Assembly: GCA_024509875.1 (NCBI GenBank)
Contig: JAMPIV010018953.1
Location: forward strand, 92,771-156,770
DNA length: 64,000 nt
Direction: 5' to 3'
Source of the DNA: Oreohelix idahoensis
Taxonomy: Eukaryota > Mollusca > Gastropoda > Stylommatophora > Oreohelicidae
The notes under the pieces were generated by a model. It was given only the letters and a program-made list of their open reading frames with translations. It was not told the origin of the DNA and ran no database searches. The translations under genes and the position numbers were made by a program. Shown here one piece after another: positions 37,291-48,587 of the stretch (positions are counted from its first letter, which is position 1; each line of letters begins with the position of its first letter).

Positions 37291-38370
37291 CTCGGTTCAA
37301 CAAGAATCTCGGGGAGCCTGTAATCAGGTTTCTGATAATAAAAACTCTGACGCGGTCACTTGTTCTTCTTTTGACTTTGGGAGAGCAAACAAGTGCCCCC
37401 AATGCAGTACTTTGTTCGAACCAACTACAATATCGACTTTGAGTTGTGGTCACCCTCTCCCCGCTCTTCCTGCTTCGGTTGCACATGACGGGAGAGGTTC
37501 TCTAATCCTACATAAGGGTCTTGTTAATAATACTCCGGTCTCACTACTTTTCGATTCCAGATGCACCACTATTGGTGTTAGACAATCGCTTGTAGGTCCA
37601 TCTTGTGCGACAGGAAGGGTTATGAAATGTGTCACATTTGGCGGCACTCTAGAGAAATATCCTACTGCTGTAATTCACACTGCCACTCCTTTCTATACGG
37701 GAGATGTGCATGCCTGTCTCTTACCTAATCCCATTGTGGACCTTATTATTGGTCGTATACACGGAGTTAGGGAATGTACCCCACAGCAGATTGCTGCTTG
37801 GGAAGATGATAATATGCAAGCTACCAATGCAGTGGTTACAAGAGCACAAGCTCTACAAACACCACAAACTTCGTTGAATAATGATAATGAAGTTCATAGC
37901 CAAGATAGTACCTTGGTTATTTCTCGTGACTCGTTCATAAAATTACAAGAAGAAGATCCTACGCTAAAAAAATTCTTCATTCTTGCGAAGAAAGGTGATC
38001 CAAATAAGGATACACAAAGAAAATCTTGGATAGAAATGAAAAACGGCGTGCTTGTACGTATGGTACAAGACTCGGCTACGTCAGCACATTCGCAAATTCT
38101 TGTTCCCAAGAGTATGAGAGTGCAAGTATTGCAACATGCTCATGACTCGCAATGTGCTGGACACATGGGATTTTCCCGTACAAAGTCGAGAGTCCTTGCG
38201 GCTTTCTTTTGGCCCTTTGTTAACAAGTACATTCGTATATACTGCCGATCATGTCAGGTATGTCAGGAGGTCAAATCTAGAGGACCACGACATGCTGCGC
38301 CTATCCAGGCTGCTGACATCCCTATTCGGCCATTCCAGAAAATGGCCATAGATATTATTGGCCCTTTTAA
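37273..38370 (+). pseudogene. Pol of copy 2, part 1: protease and integrase N-terminus
   Basis: Contains the CPQC...CGH cluster (about 37395-37450), then protease LLFDSRCTT (about 37545-37565), in which the Gly of the catalytic Asp-Ser-Gly triplet is Arg, likely inactivating. The integrase zinc-binding HHCC domain follows (HAHDSQCAGHMG ... CRSCQVCQ, about 38135-38270) and the start of the catalytic core (AIDIIGPF, about 38345-38370). The reading stops at the insertion point of element B. Confidence 0.88.
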
Positions 38371-40501
38371 TGTGATAGGGTGGGCGAGAAGATGATGATG
38401 ATTATGTTGTGATGTGTGATCACTCTCCTGCTTACACTCGCACCGACCCGAACAACAATAAAACTCTTGATTCTAGAGGCAGGGGCTATATTTATTTTTA
38501 CAACCCATTCAGTGACAAAGCAAACATTAAACAAATAAACCAAGGAACATAACACCAAACAAAACACCCAACAGTGCCCGATGCTAATCTGAAGAAGCAA
38601 ACAAAGCACAGAATAGTTAAAATCATAATATAATACTGAATGAGAAACACCACGCTCTCACCTGTCAAACTGTCCTACGCCGCCACCTGACCCACTCAAC
38701 TATCACACACACACACACTCATGTGTGTCATCCAATGCGACTAGTAAGGTGTTGTGCGTGGGGCTGGCAATCTCACCATGTAACACAGGTTGCTACGGAA
38801 ACCACTACTGCAAGAGCACACACTCAGCTATCACACACACACTCATGCATGTCGTCCAATGAGACTAGTAAGGTGTTGTGCATGGGGCTGGCAACCTCAC
38901 CATGTAACACAGATTGCTACCAAAACCACTACTGCCCGAGCATCTGAATGCTTAATATGAAGGCAAACCACACTGTTGGCCCCATGCTCCCTCAGGAGCG
39001 GAGAAGAGAAATATATATCTTGAAGTGAGCCCACGTGCTCTCACAACCATTCTTCACATAACCATAATTAAATAATCATAAAATGGACATAAAATAATAT
39101 TCAACTATATGTACAACAAATACTCTTAGTAATGAGAATAAGCTACTACCTCGTAACCGATCCACATCAGTATTCGCTACTGCATTCTGAAGCATGTCGT
39201 ATGTGACGACTGGTGCGCCTGGCAACAAGCGTGTCGTATATGACCACTGATGAGACTGGGAATCTCATCACATGAAACACATTGTTACCGAAACAAATCA
39301 CTGCCATAGCATAAAAATGCTTCTTGTCGGCTTGTGATAGACACCAGCCACATTGGTGTTTCCATGCTCCGCCGGGAGCAACCAGAGAAACACATGTCTC
39401 AACAAAGGAGTGGCCTCGCGCTCTCCAGAAATCTAAATACATATTCTCACCTCACAGTAACCCATTAAATATACAGTAGAATTATCAATAAACGTGAAAT
39501 ACACTAAATTACTCTTACATAAAGAATACAATATAATTATTCTCGACTTAAGCCAAACTGGGACTAAATACACAACGTGCCACATGGCGTAACATTTACC
39601 AAGAAAACTCTCTCTTTCCTTTACTGGGGAACATTATCTTTATCTGCTTCCCACCCCCGTCTCAATTCACACAATATAAAACTGCGTAACATTAAGTGAT
39701 AACTAAGAGTGTTACCGCAGACCCCTCGCGCCGCTTTTATACAATCACCACGTGGCTCTCCCTGTTGCCATCTTCCCAACTAGTTAATATTATCTAAATT
39801 GCAGTTTCTGATAACATTTCTGTCCAGTTTCATGTATAAAACACTCTCCTACTAAATTTGCCCGGTCTGATGGATGAAATACTTGATACTAAATTCTCAC
39901 ATCTGGATTTAGGCTTTGCGTGCCTAATAAAACCTATCAACCATTATTTTCACTCATCTATCATTTCAAGACTAAATTATAATGTCCTAAAAAGACATTT
40001 CCTTTGGAAACACATCTATCTACATCACTAAACATTAGAACAGACGCGCTGAATACTATTTCAGAATTATATAAAACCAATTCTAATTTAAATTAACTCA
40101 CGTGTCATGTCTTTGTGTTCTTCTGTGTAGGTACACAGGGTGCTTCGTCGTTTGCTCTCTCGTGTGGGCTGAATCTTCAAATCGGCCTTTTGCCGATCGC
40201 TATTTCTTTTTATAGGCACTAGGCTAATCACTCACCTACTGCGCGCTGGGCGTATTAATCTTGGCTACTTAAATATCACACGCGATTATCGCTTTAGAAG
40301 GCCTGAAAACACAGAAATATACACTATTTCTAGAGCAAAAACACAATTCTACACCACAACTCTATTTTTAAGGCTTTATTGTGGCCTTTTCATCAATCTT
40401 CTACTTCAGACTTTTCACAACCCAGGCTGCTTCGCGCACATCGAAAATAATATGCCTAGAAACAGGTAGGGGGCGGGCGTCTCCTTTTCGGCCCCATCAC
40501 A
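38371..40501 (-). repeat. Element B 3' LTR (left)
   Basis: Starts tgtgatagggtgggcg and ends ggccccatcaca. It has three related internal modules: two tandem copies at about 38715-38820 and 38845-38955, and a third at about 39190-39400, all related to the modules in element A LTRs. The third contains the perfect hairpin GATGAGA/TCTCATC (about 39249-39269). Confidence 0.93.
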
Positions 40502-40540
40502 TATCTCCCTCCTGATTTTGTTGTCGTCCCGGCAACATCA

Positions 40541-42102
40541 CTACCTCAGGCACTTCTGTCGAAATCTCTTAGATCGTTGGTGCTGCGTTTGATTATTTCT
40601 CAGCGGCGATGTTTTGGGCTCAGATTCTGTATTCGGTACAACTCGGCTGGGGACCCTCTTGGTCGTTATGTCTCCAGTTGTACGTTGTCGGGCTGGCCGT
40701 TGCTGTGGTCTAGAAGACTCGCACACCTGTGCCGCATCGCTGCCTGCCCGTGACGTCTGCCTGTCAGTGCTTGTAGCTGTCGAATCTGTAGGGGGATTGC
40801 TCCTGACGTGCTTGACACTCGTTTTGCGTGGACGGTGGCCAACATTCCCCACTATCTGCTTTTGATGTGTCTCCTCATCTGAACCTTGACTTGCACTCCC
40901 TCCTCTCTGCTTAAGACGAGTTTCCTCCCCTAACCGACTACCAACCTTCTCGGCTCCCTTAGGGTGACAGTTGTCACGGTCATCTCTTGGCTTGCACCCG
41001 GAAGGAAACCTGGTTGTGGTAGCACGTCTCGGGAAAGAGCTCTTTGAGGGACAGGCGGCTATCAAATGTTCAGTTGACTTGCAATGAAAACATCTCTTCG
41101 GAAGCGGGCCTTGAGGGCACTTGGCTGCCATGTGGTCTGACAGGTCTCCACAATTGTAGCATCTTATCTTTCTGGGCTTCCTCTGTGCCATGGGTCGCTT
41201 TCTGCTGCCCTTACACTCTTGGCCGCCAATGCCGCATACATAAATTGCTTCCATGCTGTCAAATTCGACTCGTTCATTCTTCGCCAGACTCCGGAATCCC
41301 TTTCTGTAGATCTTGGTCTGATGTACGAATACATCAATACCTCCATCATCTGGCGTGATGAACCCCATCCCCTGTGGGCACTATACCACTTGCACATCCC
41401 TTTTCGCCTTGTCGGTGCCACTGCTTTTATTGGTGCTGTCAGCTCACAGCTTCCCTTGACGACAGCCTGACTCTCACATACAGGAAGGGCTAGTTGCGGT
41501 TCCTGCGGACACACCTCCTCGCCTTGCGTTGGCTGTTCTCGCGGACACACCTCCTCGTCTTGCGTTGGCTGTTCCCGCGGACACACCTCCTCGTTGTGCT
41601 TTGGCTGCTTCCGCGGTTGGCTTGGTGCTTTTTTTCTCTGCACCTCCTCTTGTGCTGGCGATCTGGCCTCTGACATCTGTGCTATCTGGGACTTTAGGAA
41701 GGATAATTCTGCTCTGAGTGCCTCCTCCTCCTTCTTACCTTCTGCACTTGCTATCTGGACCAGTGTCTCAGGCTTTTTACTTCCACCATAAACAGCATAT
41801 TCCCAAGGGAAATTCTTGTTCACCTCACTGACTTGTGGTTGCTCGCTGTAGGCTTTTTTGACAATTTCCAGTAACTTCTCAGGGCTGGCCTTGGCTCCGC
41901 CATGTATCCGTAATTCTCTAGATACCCATTGTGTCACGTTGTTCCATATCATGTCTAACTTGTCTTCTGCACAAAAAGGCGCCACCTTCCACGCGGCTTC
42001 CACATCCTCCACAAACTCTTGCAAAGTGGGCCTCCCCTCTCCACTAAACAACCTTATCTCTGGCTCCTCCACGTACAGTATCTTCATATGCGCATTAGCC
42101 AT
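40541..42102 (-). pseudogene. Gag-LIN28 fusion of element B (one frameshift)
   Basis: Start taken at 42102 (aagATGG context; an upstream in-frame ATG is at 42168). The N-terminus is capsid-like (IRLFSGEGRPTLQEFVEDVE; SRELRIHGG). A Glu/Lys/Ala helix follows, then three 12-residue repeats built on EEVCPREQPTQ (about 41600-41510). Next is a cold-shock domain: CKWYSAHRGWG, then FITPDDGG (RNP1), DVFVHQ (RNP2) and GFRSLAKNERVEF. Then come CKGSRKRP, a basic linker, and two CX2CX4HX4C knuckles, CYNCGDLSDHMAAKC (about 41160) and CFHCKSTEHLIAAC (about 41090). That order and these residues are those of LIN28. The tail is long, Ser/Arg/Thr-rich and disordered, and stops 40 bp before the 3' LTR. The frame shifts once, by one missing base inside the cold-shock RNP1 (about 41358). 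Both knuckles keep all zinc ligands. Confidence 0.9.
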
Positions 42103-42198
42103 CTTGCTGCAGGAATGCACTGCTGGGTGTTTACAATATTTGTTAGTTTGCTGTTTGCTCAGTGTCACTGTCTGCCTGATCCTGCCGACGACGCCAAT

Positions 42199-44335
42199 TG
42201 TGATAGGGTGGGCGAAAAGATGATGATGATTATGTTGTGATGTGTGATCACTCTCCTGCTTACACTCGCACCGACCCGAACAACAATAAAACTCTTGATT
42301 CTAGAGGCAGGGGCTATATTTATTTTTACAACCCATTCAGTGACAAAGCAAACATTAAACAAATAAACCAAAGAACATAACACCAAACAAAACAACCAAC
42401 AGTGCCCGATGCTAATCTGAAGAAGCAAACAAAGCACAGAATAGTTAAAATCATAATATAATACTGAATGAGAAACACCACGCTCTCACCTGTCAAACTG
42501 TCCTACGCCGCCACCTGACACACTCAACTATCACACACACACACACTCATGTGTGTCATCCAATGCGACTAGTAAGGTGTTGTGCGTGGGGCTGGCAATC
42601 TCACCATGTAACACAGGTTGCTACGGAAACCACTACTGCAAGAGCACACACTCAGCTATCACACACACACATACACTCATGCATGTCGTCCAATGAGACT
42701 AGTAAGGTGTTGTGCATGGGGCTGGCAACCTCACCATGTAACACAGATTGCTACCAAAACCACTACTGCCCGAGCATCTGAATGCTTAATATGAAGGCAA
42801 ACCACACTGTTGGCCCCATGCTCCCTCAGCAGCGGAGAAGAGAAATATATATCTTGAAGTGAGCCCACGTGCTCTCACAACCATTCCTCACATAACCATA
42901 ATTAAATAATCATAAAATGGACATAAAATAATATTCAACTATATGTACAACAAATACTCTTAGTAATGAGAATAAGCTACTACCTCGTAACCGATCCACA
43001 TCAGTATTCGCTACTGCATTCTGAAGCATGTCGTATGTGACGACTGGTGCGCCTGGCAACAAGCGTGTCGTATATGACCACTGATGAGACTGGGAATCTC
43101 ATCACATGAAACACATTGTTACCGAAACAAATCACTGCCATAGCATAAAAATGCTTCTTGTCGGCTTGTGATAGACACCAGCCACATTGGTGTTTCCATG
43201 CTCCGCCGGGAGCAACCAGAGAAACACATGTCTCAACAAAGGAGTGGCCTCGCGCTCTCCAGAAATCTAAATACATATTCTCACCTCACAGTAACCCATT
43301 AAATATACAGTAGAATTATCAATAAACGTGAAATACACTAAATTACTCTTACATAAAGAATACAATATAATTATTCTCGACTTAAGCCAAACTGGGACTA
43401 AATACACAACGTGCCACATGGCGTAACATTTACCAAGAAAACTCTCTCTTTCCTTTACTGGGGAACAATGTCTTTATCTACTTCCCACCCCCGTCTCAAT
43501 TCACACAATATAAAACTGCGTAACATTAAGTGATAACTAAGAGTGTTACCGCAGACCCCTCGCGCCGCTTTTATACAATCACCACGTGGCTCTCCCTGTT
43601 GCCATCTTCCCAACTAGTTAATATTATCTAAATTGCAGTTTCTGATAACATTTCTGTCCAGTTTCATGTATAAAACACTCTCCTACTAAATTTGCCCGGT
43701 CTGATGGATGAAATACTTGATACTAAATTCTCACATCTGGATTTAGGCTTTGCGTGCCTAATAAAACCTATCAACCATTATTTTCACTCATCTATCATTT
43801 CAAGACTAAATGATAATGTCCTAAAAAGACATTTCCTTTGGAAACACATCTATCTACATCACTAAACATTAGAACAGACGCGCTGAATACTATTTCAGAA
43901 TTATATAAAACTAATTCTAATTTAAATTAACTCACGTGTCATGTCTTTGTGTTCTTCTGTGTAGGTACACAGGGTGCTTCGTCGTTTGCTCTCTCGTGTG
44001 GGCTGAATCTTCAAATCGGCCTTTTGCCGATCGCTATTTCTTTTTATAGGCACTAGGCTAATCACTCACCTACTGCGCGCTGGGCGTATTAATCTTGGCT
44101 ACTTAAATATCACACGCGATTATCGCTTTAGAAGGCCTGAAAACACAGAAATATACACTATTTCTAGAGCAAAAACACAATTCTACACCACAACTCTATT
44201 TTTAAGGCTTTATTGTGGCCTTTTCATCAATCTTCTACTTCAGACTTTTCACAACCCAGGCTGCTTCGCGCACATCGAAAATAATCTGCCTAGAAACAGG
44301 TAGGGGGCGGGCGTCTCCTTTTCGGCCCCATCACA
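42199..44335 (-). repeat. Element B 5' LTR (right)
   Basis: 2137 bp. It is six bases longer than the left LTR because of a CA-rich step (cacata) near 42668. The promoter for the Gag-LIN28 transcript should lie here, on the minus strand. Confidence 0.93.
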
Positions 44336-45045
44336 TTAAGATAAAGTCGGCCAGAGGACATCAGTTTATCCTTACATGTGTCGATATGTGCACACGTTGG
44401 CCAGAGGCTATCCCTCTAAAGAGCATATCTACTACAGATATCGCAGATGCTCTTTGGTTGATATTTTCTCGCTTGGGGTTCCCCAGAGAAATACTGTCAG
44501 ACCATGGCACTCAACTCATATCTGATACTATGTCTCAAGTAATGTCTACCTTACACATTAAAAGATCTCTCAGTAGCATCTATCATCCTATGTCTAATGG
44601 GTTAGTTGGGCGTCTGAATAGAACGCTCAAGACTTTGCTTGGTAAGATAACTGAAGATCATCCTCAAGATTGGGACAGGGTTTTACCTGCGGCTCTCTTT
44701 GCCTATAGAGAGGTCCCAAACGAGCACACAGGATTTTCTCCCTTTGGACTTGTCTTTGGCGCGCGTCCGCGCGGCCCTATGTCTTTGTTACACGATCTCA
44801 TCACTGCCGATGATATTAGTGATGACACTCAATCTTCATATGAGTATGTCATTGCTCTTAGGCAAAAGATCATTGAGGCATGCAAACTAGCGACTGCTTC
44901 GTCAGAAATTGCTAAAGAAAAAGCAAGGCAGTTTGCTAACAAGAACAGATGTCTACGACAACTTTGTCCAGGTGACAAAGCATTCGTCCTACTCCCCAGT
45001 AGGGAAAATAGACTTCTGATTGCATGGAAAGGTCCATATGCAATA
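44336..45045 (+). pseudogene. Pol of copy 2, part 2: integrase core
   Basis: The catalytic core resumes at SARGHQFILTCVD. The second catalytic Asp is present in SDHGTQ (about 44500). The catalytic Glu is lost: the residue before RLNR is Gly (LVGRLNR, about 44610), whereas copy 1 has Glu. The rest continues through FAYREVPNEHTGFSP to AWKGPYAI at 45045, where the SINE interrupts it. Unlike copy 1 there is no 4-nt insertion after RLNR. Confidence 0.88.
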
Positions 45046-46141
45046 AAAGGTAAAGGTAAAGGACCCGTTACACGCCCATTGAGGCATATTGGGAATATGG
45101 TGTTAGGCCCATATTATCTTGACCGTCGGCACACGAGGGGTGATGTGGTCGGCATCACGCCGGCCGCCTTAACCTTCCCAGAGTAGCTCTGGTACCCATT
45201 TGGGGCTGGGTCAACCCAGGAGCCGTTTGTGGCCTAAAAATTTTCCGCCTCATCTGGGGATCGAACCATAGACCATGTTGCAAGTGGCGTGTTGCAAGGC
45301 GTGGTTTGGTTAGCTCTGAACAATGTTCCATGTGATATTAATAAAACAGTTATAAATGTCTGGCCATTGTTTTATCTTCTTGATATTCTTGAGTGATCGT
45401 GTATCGTGCCTTCTATGTAAGATTACGCGAATGCAGGGGTGGAAGATTCTGAACAATAATTGAACCTGGGAATACGATTGATGTGACAAGTCGGTTCATA
45501 GAGTCCACAAATATTTAATACAGTTTACGTGTCAAGACGATTCATGCATGTTGATCACAAAGGTACATATTATAACTTGAAAATATATGGCATAGATATG
45601 TAGATATCCTATCAGTCCTTGTCCAATAATCAAATTACTGTATGCAGATTGTCATAGCTGTATGCACGCGCGGTTGGGGTTTTCCAACGGCCGACAGTGA
45701 GTCTATGAGTCTGGTAAAATCAAATACTATGGACTGTAATTCATCCTTCCTTAATTTTCACTTTCGTACTGACCTTTAATCATTTCAAATCTTCGTAATA
45801 GCAATGGACTGACCCATGTCCGTACTTGCATAAAATATATCTGTATGGCAATACCATGCTCAACATTGGAAGGAAAGTCAGACGCGTCTTAACAGCTTGA
45901 CGGTCAATGTAAAAAGGGTATGGTTTCTTAGTTACCGACTGTGTCCTAAACAACGCTATACACGTCATAATCGATCGTGTATGAAGCGTTCAGTAATTGA
46001 AACATCTATCGCAATATATTAAATGTCTTAACCTTTACAATTGCACGTCTGGTAACCTTTAGCAGACGGCGTTAATATCATATACCGTAACAGACCACTG
46101 CGCTAGGAAGCCAGTGCACTAACCACTATGCTACCGCGGCT
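45046..46141 (-). mobile_element. tRNA-derived SINE interrupted by a solo LTR
   Basis: Flanked by the 13-bp duplication tccatatgcaata (45033-45045, 46142-46154), so it came in by target-primed reverse transcription. On the minus strand the 5' head gccgcggtagcatagtggtt holds an A box, the B box is ggttcgatcccc (about 45265-45250), the body matches the SINE at 21478-21660, and the 3' end is a short tandem tail of tttacc units. Without the inserted LTR and its repeat it is about 274 bp. It splits the integrase GPY/F region of copy 2. Confidence 0.87.
45276..46092. mobile_element. Solo LTR (or small LTR-ended element) inside the SINE
   Basis: Starts TGTTGCAAGTGG, ends ATACCGTAACA, flanked by GACCA (45271-45275, 46093-46097), and lies between the A and B boxes of the SINE. 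817 bp, no open frame of note. aataaa occurs near 45340 on the plus strand. TG...CA ends with a 5-bp duplication and no interior fit LTR-LTR recombination. The TGTTGC start resembles the TGTTGCG start of the Gmr1-like LTRs, but the rest does not match. Confidence 0.75.
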
Positions 46142-47813
46142 TCCATATGCAATAGTCTCACGAATTTCCGATGTTGACTATGTGGTCGATATAGATGGAA
46201 AGCATAAGACTTTCCATATCAACATGCTGACGGAATTTCATGAGCGTCCAGACTATTTGCTGCCTATTTTCCAGGCAACGGACGATTCTTCTGTACCTCA
46301 TGGTCATTACTCATCCCTGTCTGTCATACAGGATGAGGAATCTGTTTTTTCTGATGTCGATCTCCCTCTTCCAGTGGTTCCACTACATTCTATGGAATCT
46401 TGGAAAGATGTCTCAATTTCTCCTAATCTTTCTGTTGATGAACATCGTCAAGTCTCGTCGATGTTACAGACATTTAAGGATGTTCTAACCGACATCCCTG
46501 GTCACACGCAGGTCATAGAACATGACATAATTCTTACCGACAATAATCCTATTAGGGTTAGGCCGTATCCTATCCCTATACACTTTCAGTCACAAGTGGA
46601 AAAGGAATTGGATGAAATGATCCAATTAAACATAATTGAACCATCGACTTCTCCATATTCTTCTTCCATGGTTATTGTTCGGAAGAAAGATAAGAACATA
46701 CGAATTTGCGTTCATTATCGCAAATTAAATCAAGTCACAAAGTTCGATGCTGAACCTATGCCTTTACTAGAAGATCTACTTATTAGACTTTCTAATTCTA
46801 GATTCTTCACTAAACTTGACTTGTCAAAAGGTTATTGGCAAGTGCCTTTAGCAGATCATGCCAAACCTCTGACTGCTTTCTCTACACCTAAGGGTTTATT
46901 TCAATGGAATGTAATGCCCTTCGGTCTTATGAACGCCCCTGCTACTTTCGTACGCATGATGCGTCGAATTCTTTCTCATCGTTCAGATGTCATCGCATAC
47001 TTAGATGATATCTGTCTCTTCAGTGATTCTTGGGAAGATCACTATCTGGGTTTATATGACCTACTGTCTACTCTACGTGAGTATAATCTGACAGCAAAAC
47101 CTTCTAAAGCTTATATTGGTTTTGGTGAAATTTCTTTCTTGGGTCATCGTGTTGGTCATGGTCTCTTGAAGACAGAAGACCACAATACTTCAAAAATATT
47201 GAACATCTCTGTACCTAAGACGAAGAAACAAGTCCGGAGTCTCTTGGGATTAATTCAATTCTATGGGAGATTTATTCCGAATCTATCTTCGATAATGGCA
47301 CCTCTGTCAACGTTGTTGAAGAAAGGGTCGCCTAATCTGATTCGTTGGTCTCAGGAATGTCAATCTTCCTTAGACTAGATTAAAAGTATATTTTCTTCTC
47401 CTCCCATCCTAAGATTACCTACTCTTGATAGAACTTTTGTTCTTCGAAGTGATGCTTCATCCACTGGGATCGGAGCAGCACTTATGCAGGAATATGCTTA
47501 AACTCTGCATCCTGTCATGTACATTTCTAGAAAACTAAATGCGGCAGAGAGGAACTACTCGGTTTTAGACCGTGAATTGTTGGCTATGGTTTGGTCTATT
47601 CTCAAACTACAAAGATTCCTCCTGGGCGCACATTTCATTCTAGAAACTGATCAGAAAGCTCTTACAGCTATTCAGACTAAGAACTTGAAGAGTTCGAGAT
47701 CCACTCGATATGCTATTGCTCTTCAACCTTTTCACTTCACGATACGAGCTATCCGTGGGTCGGATAATGTGATGGCTGACATTCTGTCTAGATGCCCACA
47801 TGATTCCAACTAA
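46142..47813 (+). pseudogene. Pol of copy 2, part 3: integrase end, RT, RNase H
   Basis: Continues from the GPY/F end (IVSRISDVDYVVDIDGKHKT) through a spacer into RT: CVHYRKLN (about 46710; the conserved Asp is His), KLDLSKGYWQ, FGLMNAPATF, AYLDDI (about 47000), then SEISFLGH-type thumb blocks. In-frame stops fall at 47376-47378 (TAG where copy 1 has Gln) and near 47499 (TAA where copy 1 has Asn). RNase H continues in frame from 47517 with DRELLAMV, ETDQKAL and ADILSR and ends at 47813, intact where copy 1 is shifted. Confidence 0.9.
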
Positions 47814-48587
47814 TACTTCTGTCCTATTTCTAGATATACGACAGAGTCATAACACACCTATATTACTACAATACATTAGCACATCTGTCCTCACTTTAGG
47901 TGAACACATACTATTGTGCTTTGTTATCATCTTCTTCTGTTCCCATCTTTAATATAAGAAGAAGACTGAGTAGTTAATATAAGGGCCGAAAGTTCACTCG
48001 GCCACAATTATTAATAATAATGTATTGTATAGTATGAAACATAATGGCTATTAAATAGAATTATATTGGTTGTTTTTTTCTCAGCATGTTATTGTTGATC
48101 GGAGAAGCTACCTTTCTGTTGTCAAACATGGAGAGTTCCACATTGTACACTTTCCTTGGAACGACAGGAGATGTGTCCTGGATCGTCATTTATGTTTAAT
48201 TTCATTATGTAATGGTATTAATTAAACATTTAGATAATGTACTATTTAACATTTTATATCAGATGTGTACATCCATTCTAAGCGGTATTAGAGTATGACA
48301 CTGCTATTTAATTATAATGATATGAACTTGCATATTTATATTGTATTTTCATGCAAGCATAGTGTGTGTTGATGGCACCTCCCCGATATATATATTTTTT
48401 GAATAAGATTTTTTATCTGTTGAGAAATATTCTCACCAGACACTTTATGTGTCAATGTAGCCTCATATTAGGCAGTGCAATTAGTTATCCCCGCATAATT
48501 CGTGCGTTGTTAAACCGCTTTTGGTTTTACTCTTGGATATTTAAAAAAAAATGTTGCACATTTTTTTTTATCGGGAGGTGGCGGTAA
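47814..48587 (+). other. 3' untranslated region of copy 2
   Basis: AT-rich, no gene. It corresponds to 24571-25320 in copy 1 (shared blocks such as the T run followed by tatcgggagg). The purine tract cgggaggtggcggtaa ends right at the 3' LTR and would prime plus-strand DNA. Confidence 0.7.

Larger units (their letters stand above)
38371..44335 (-). mobile_element. Gag-only LTR retrotransposon with captured LIN28 module, family B
   Basis: LTRs 38371-40501 (2131 bp) and 42199-44335 (2137 bp), bracketed by the 4-bp duplication ttaa (38367-38370, 44336-44339). The split integrase sequence resumes correctly on both sides, which fixes the ends. The interior (1.7 kb, minus strand) has a primer-site-like ttggcgtcgtcggcaggatc next to the right LTR, identical in its core to that of element A, one Gag-LIN28 gene, and a purine tract (tcaggagggagata) beside the left LTR. 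There is no protease, RT or integrase. LTRs differ by about a dozen substitutions and one 6-nt step by eye, so it moved recently and must use enzymes in trans. Confidence 0.92.

Noticed and set aside
38367..44339. TTAA target duplication suggesting a piggyBac transposon
   Set aside because: The ends are 2.1-kb direct repeats with TG...CA, a primer site and a purine tract, so this is an LTR element; family A uses TTAC.
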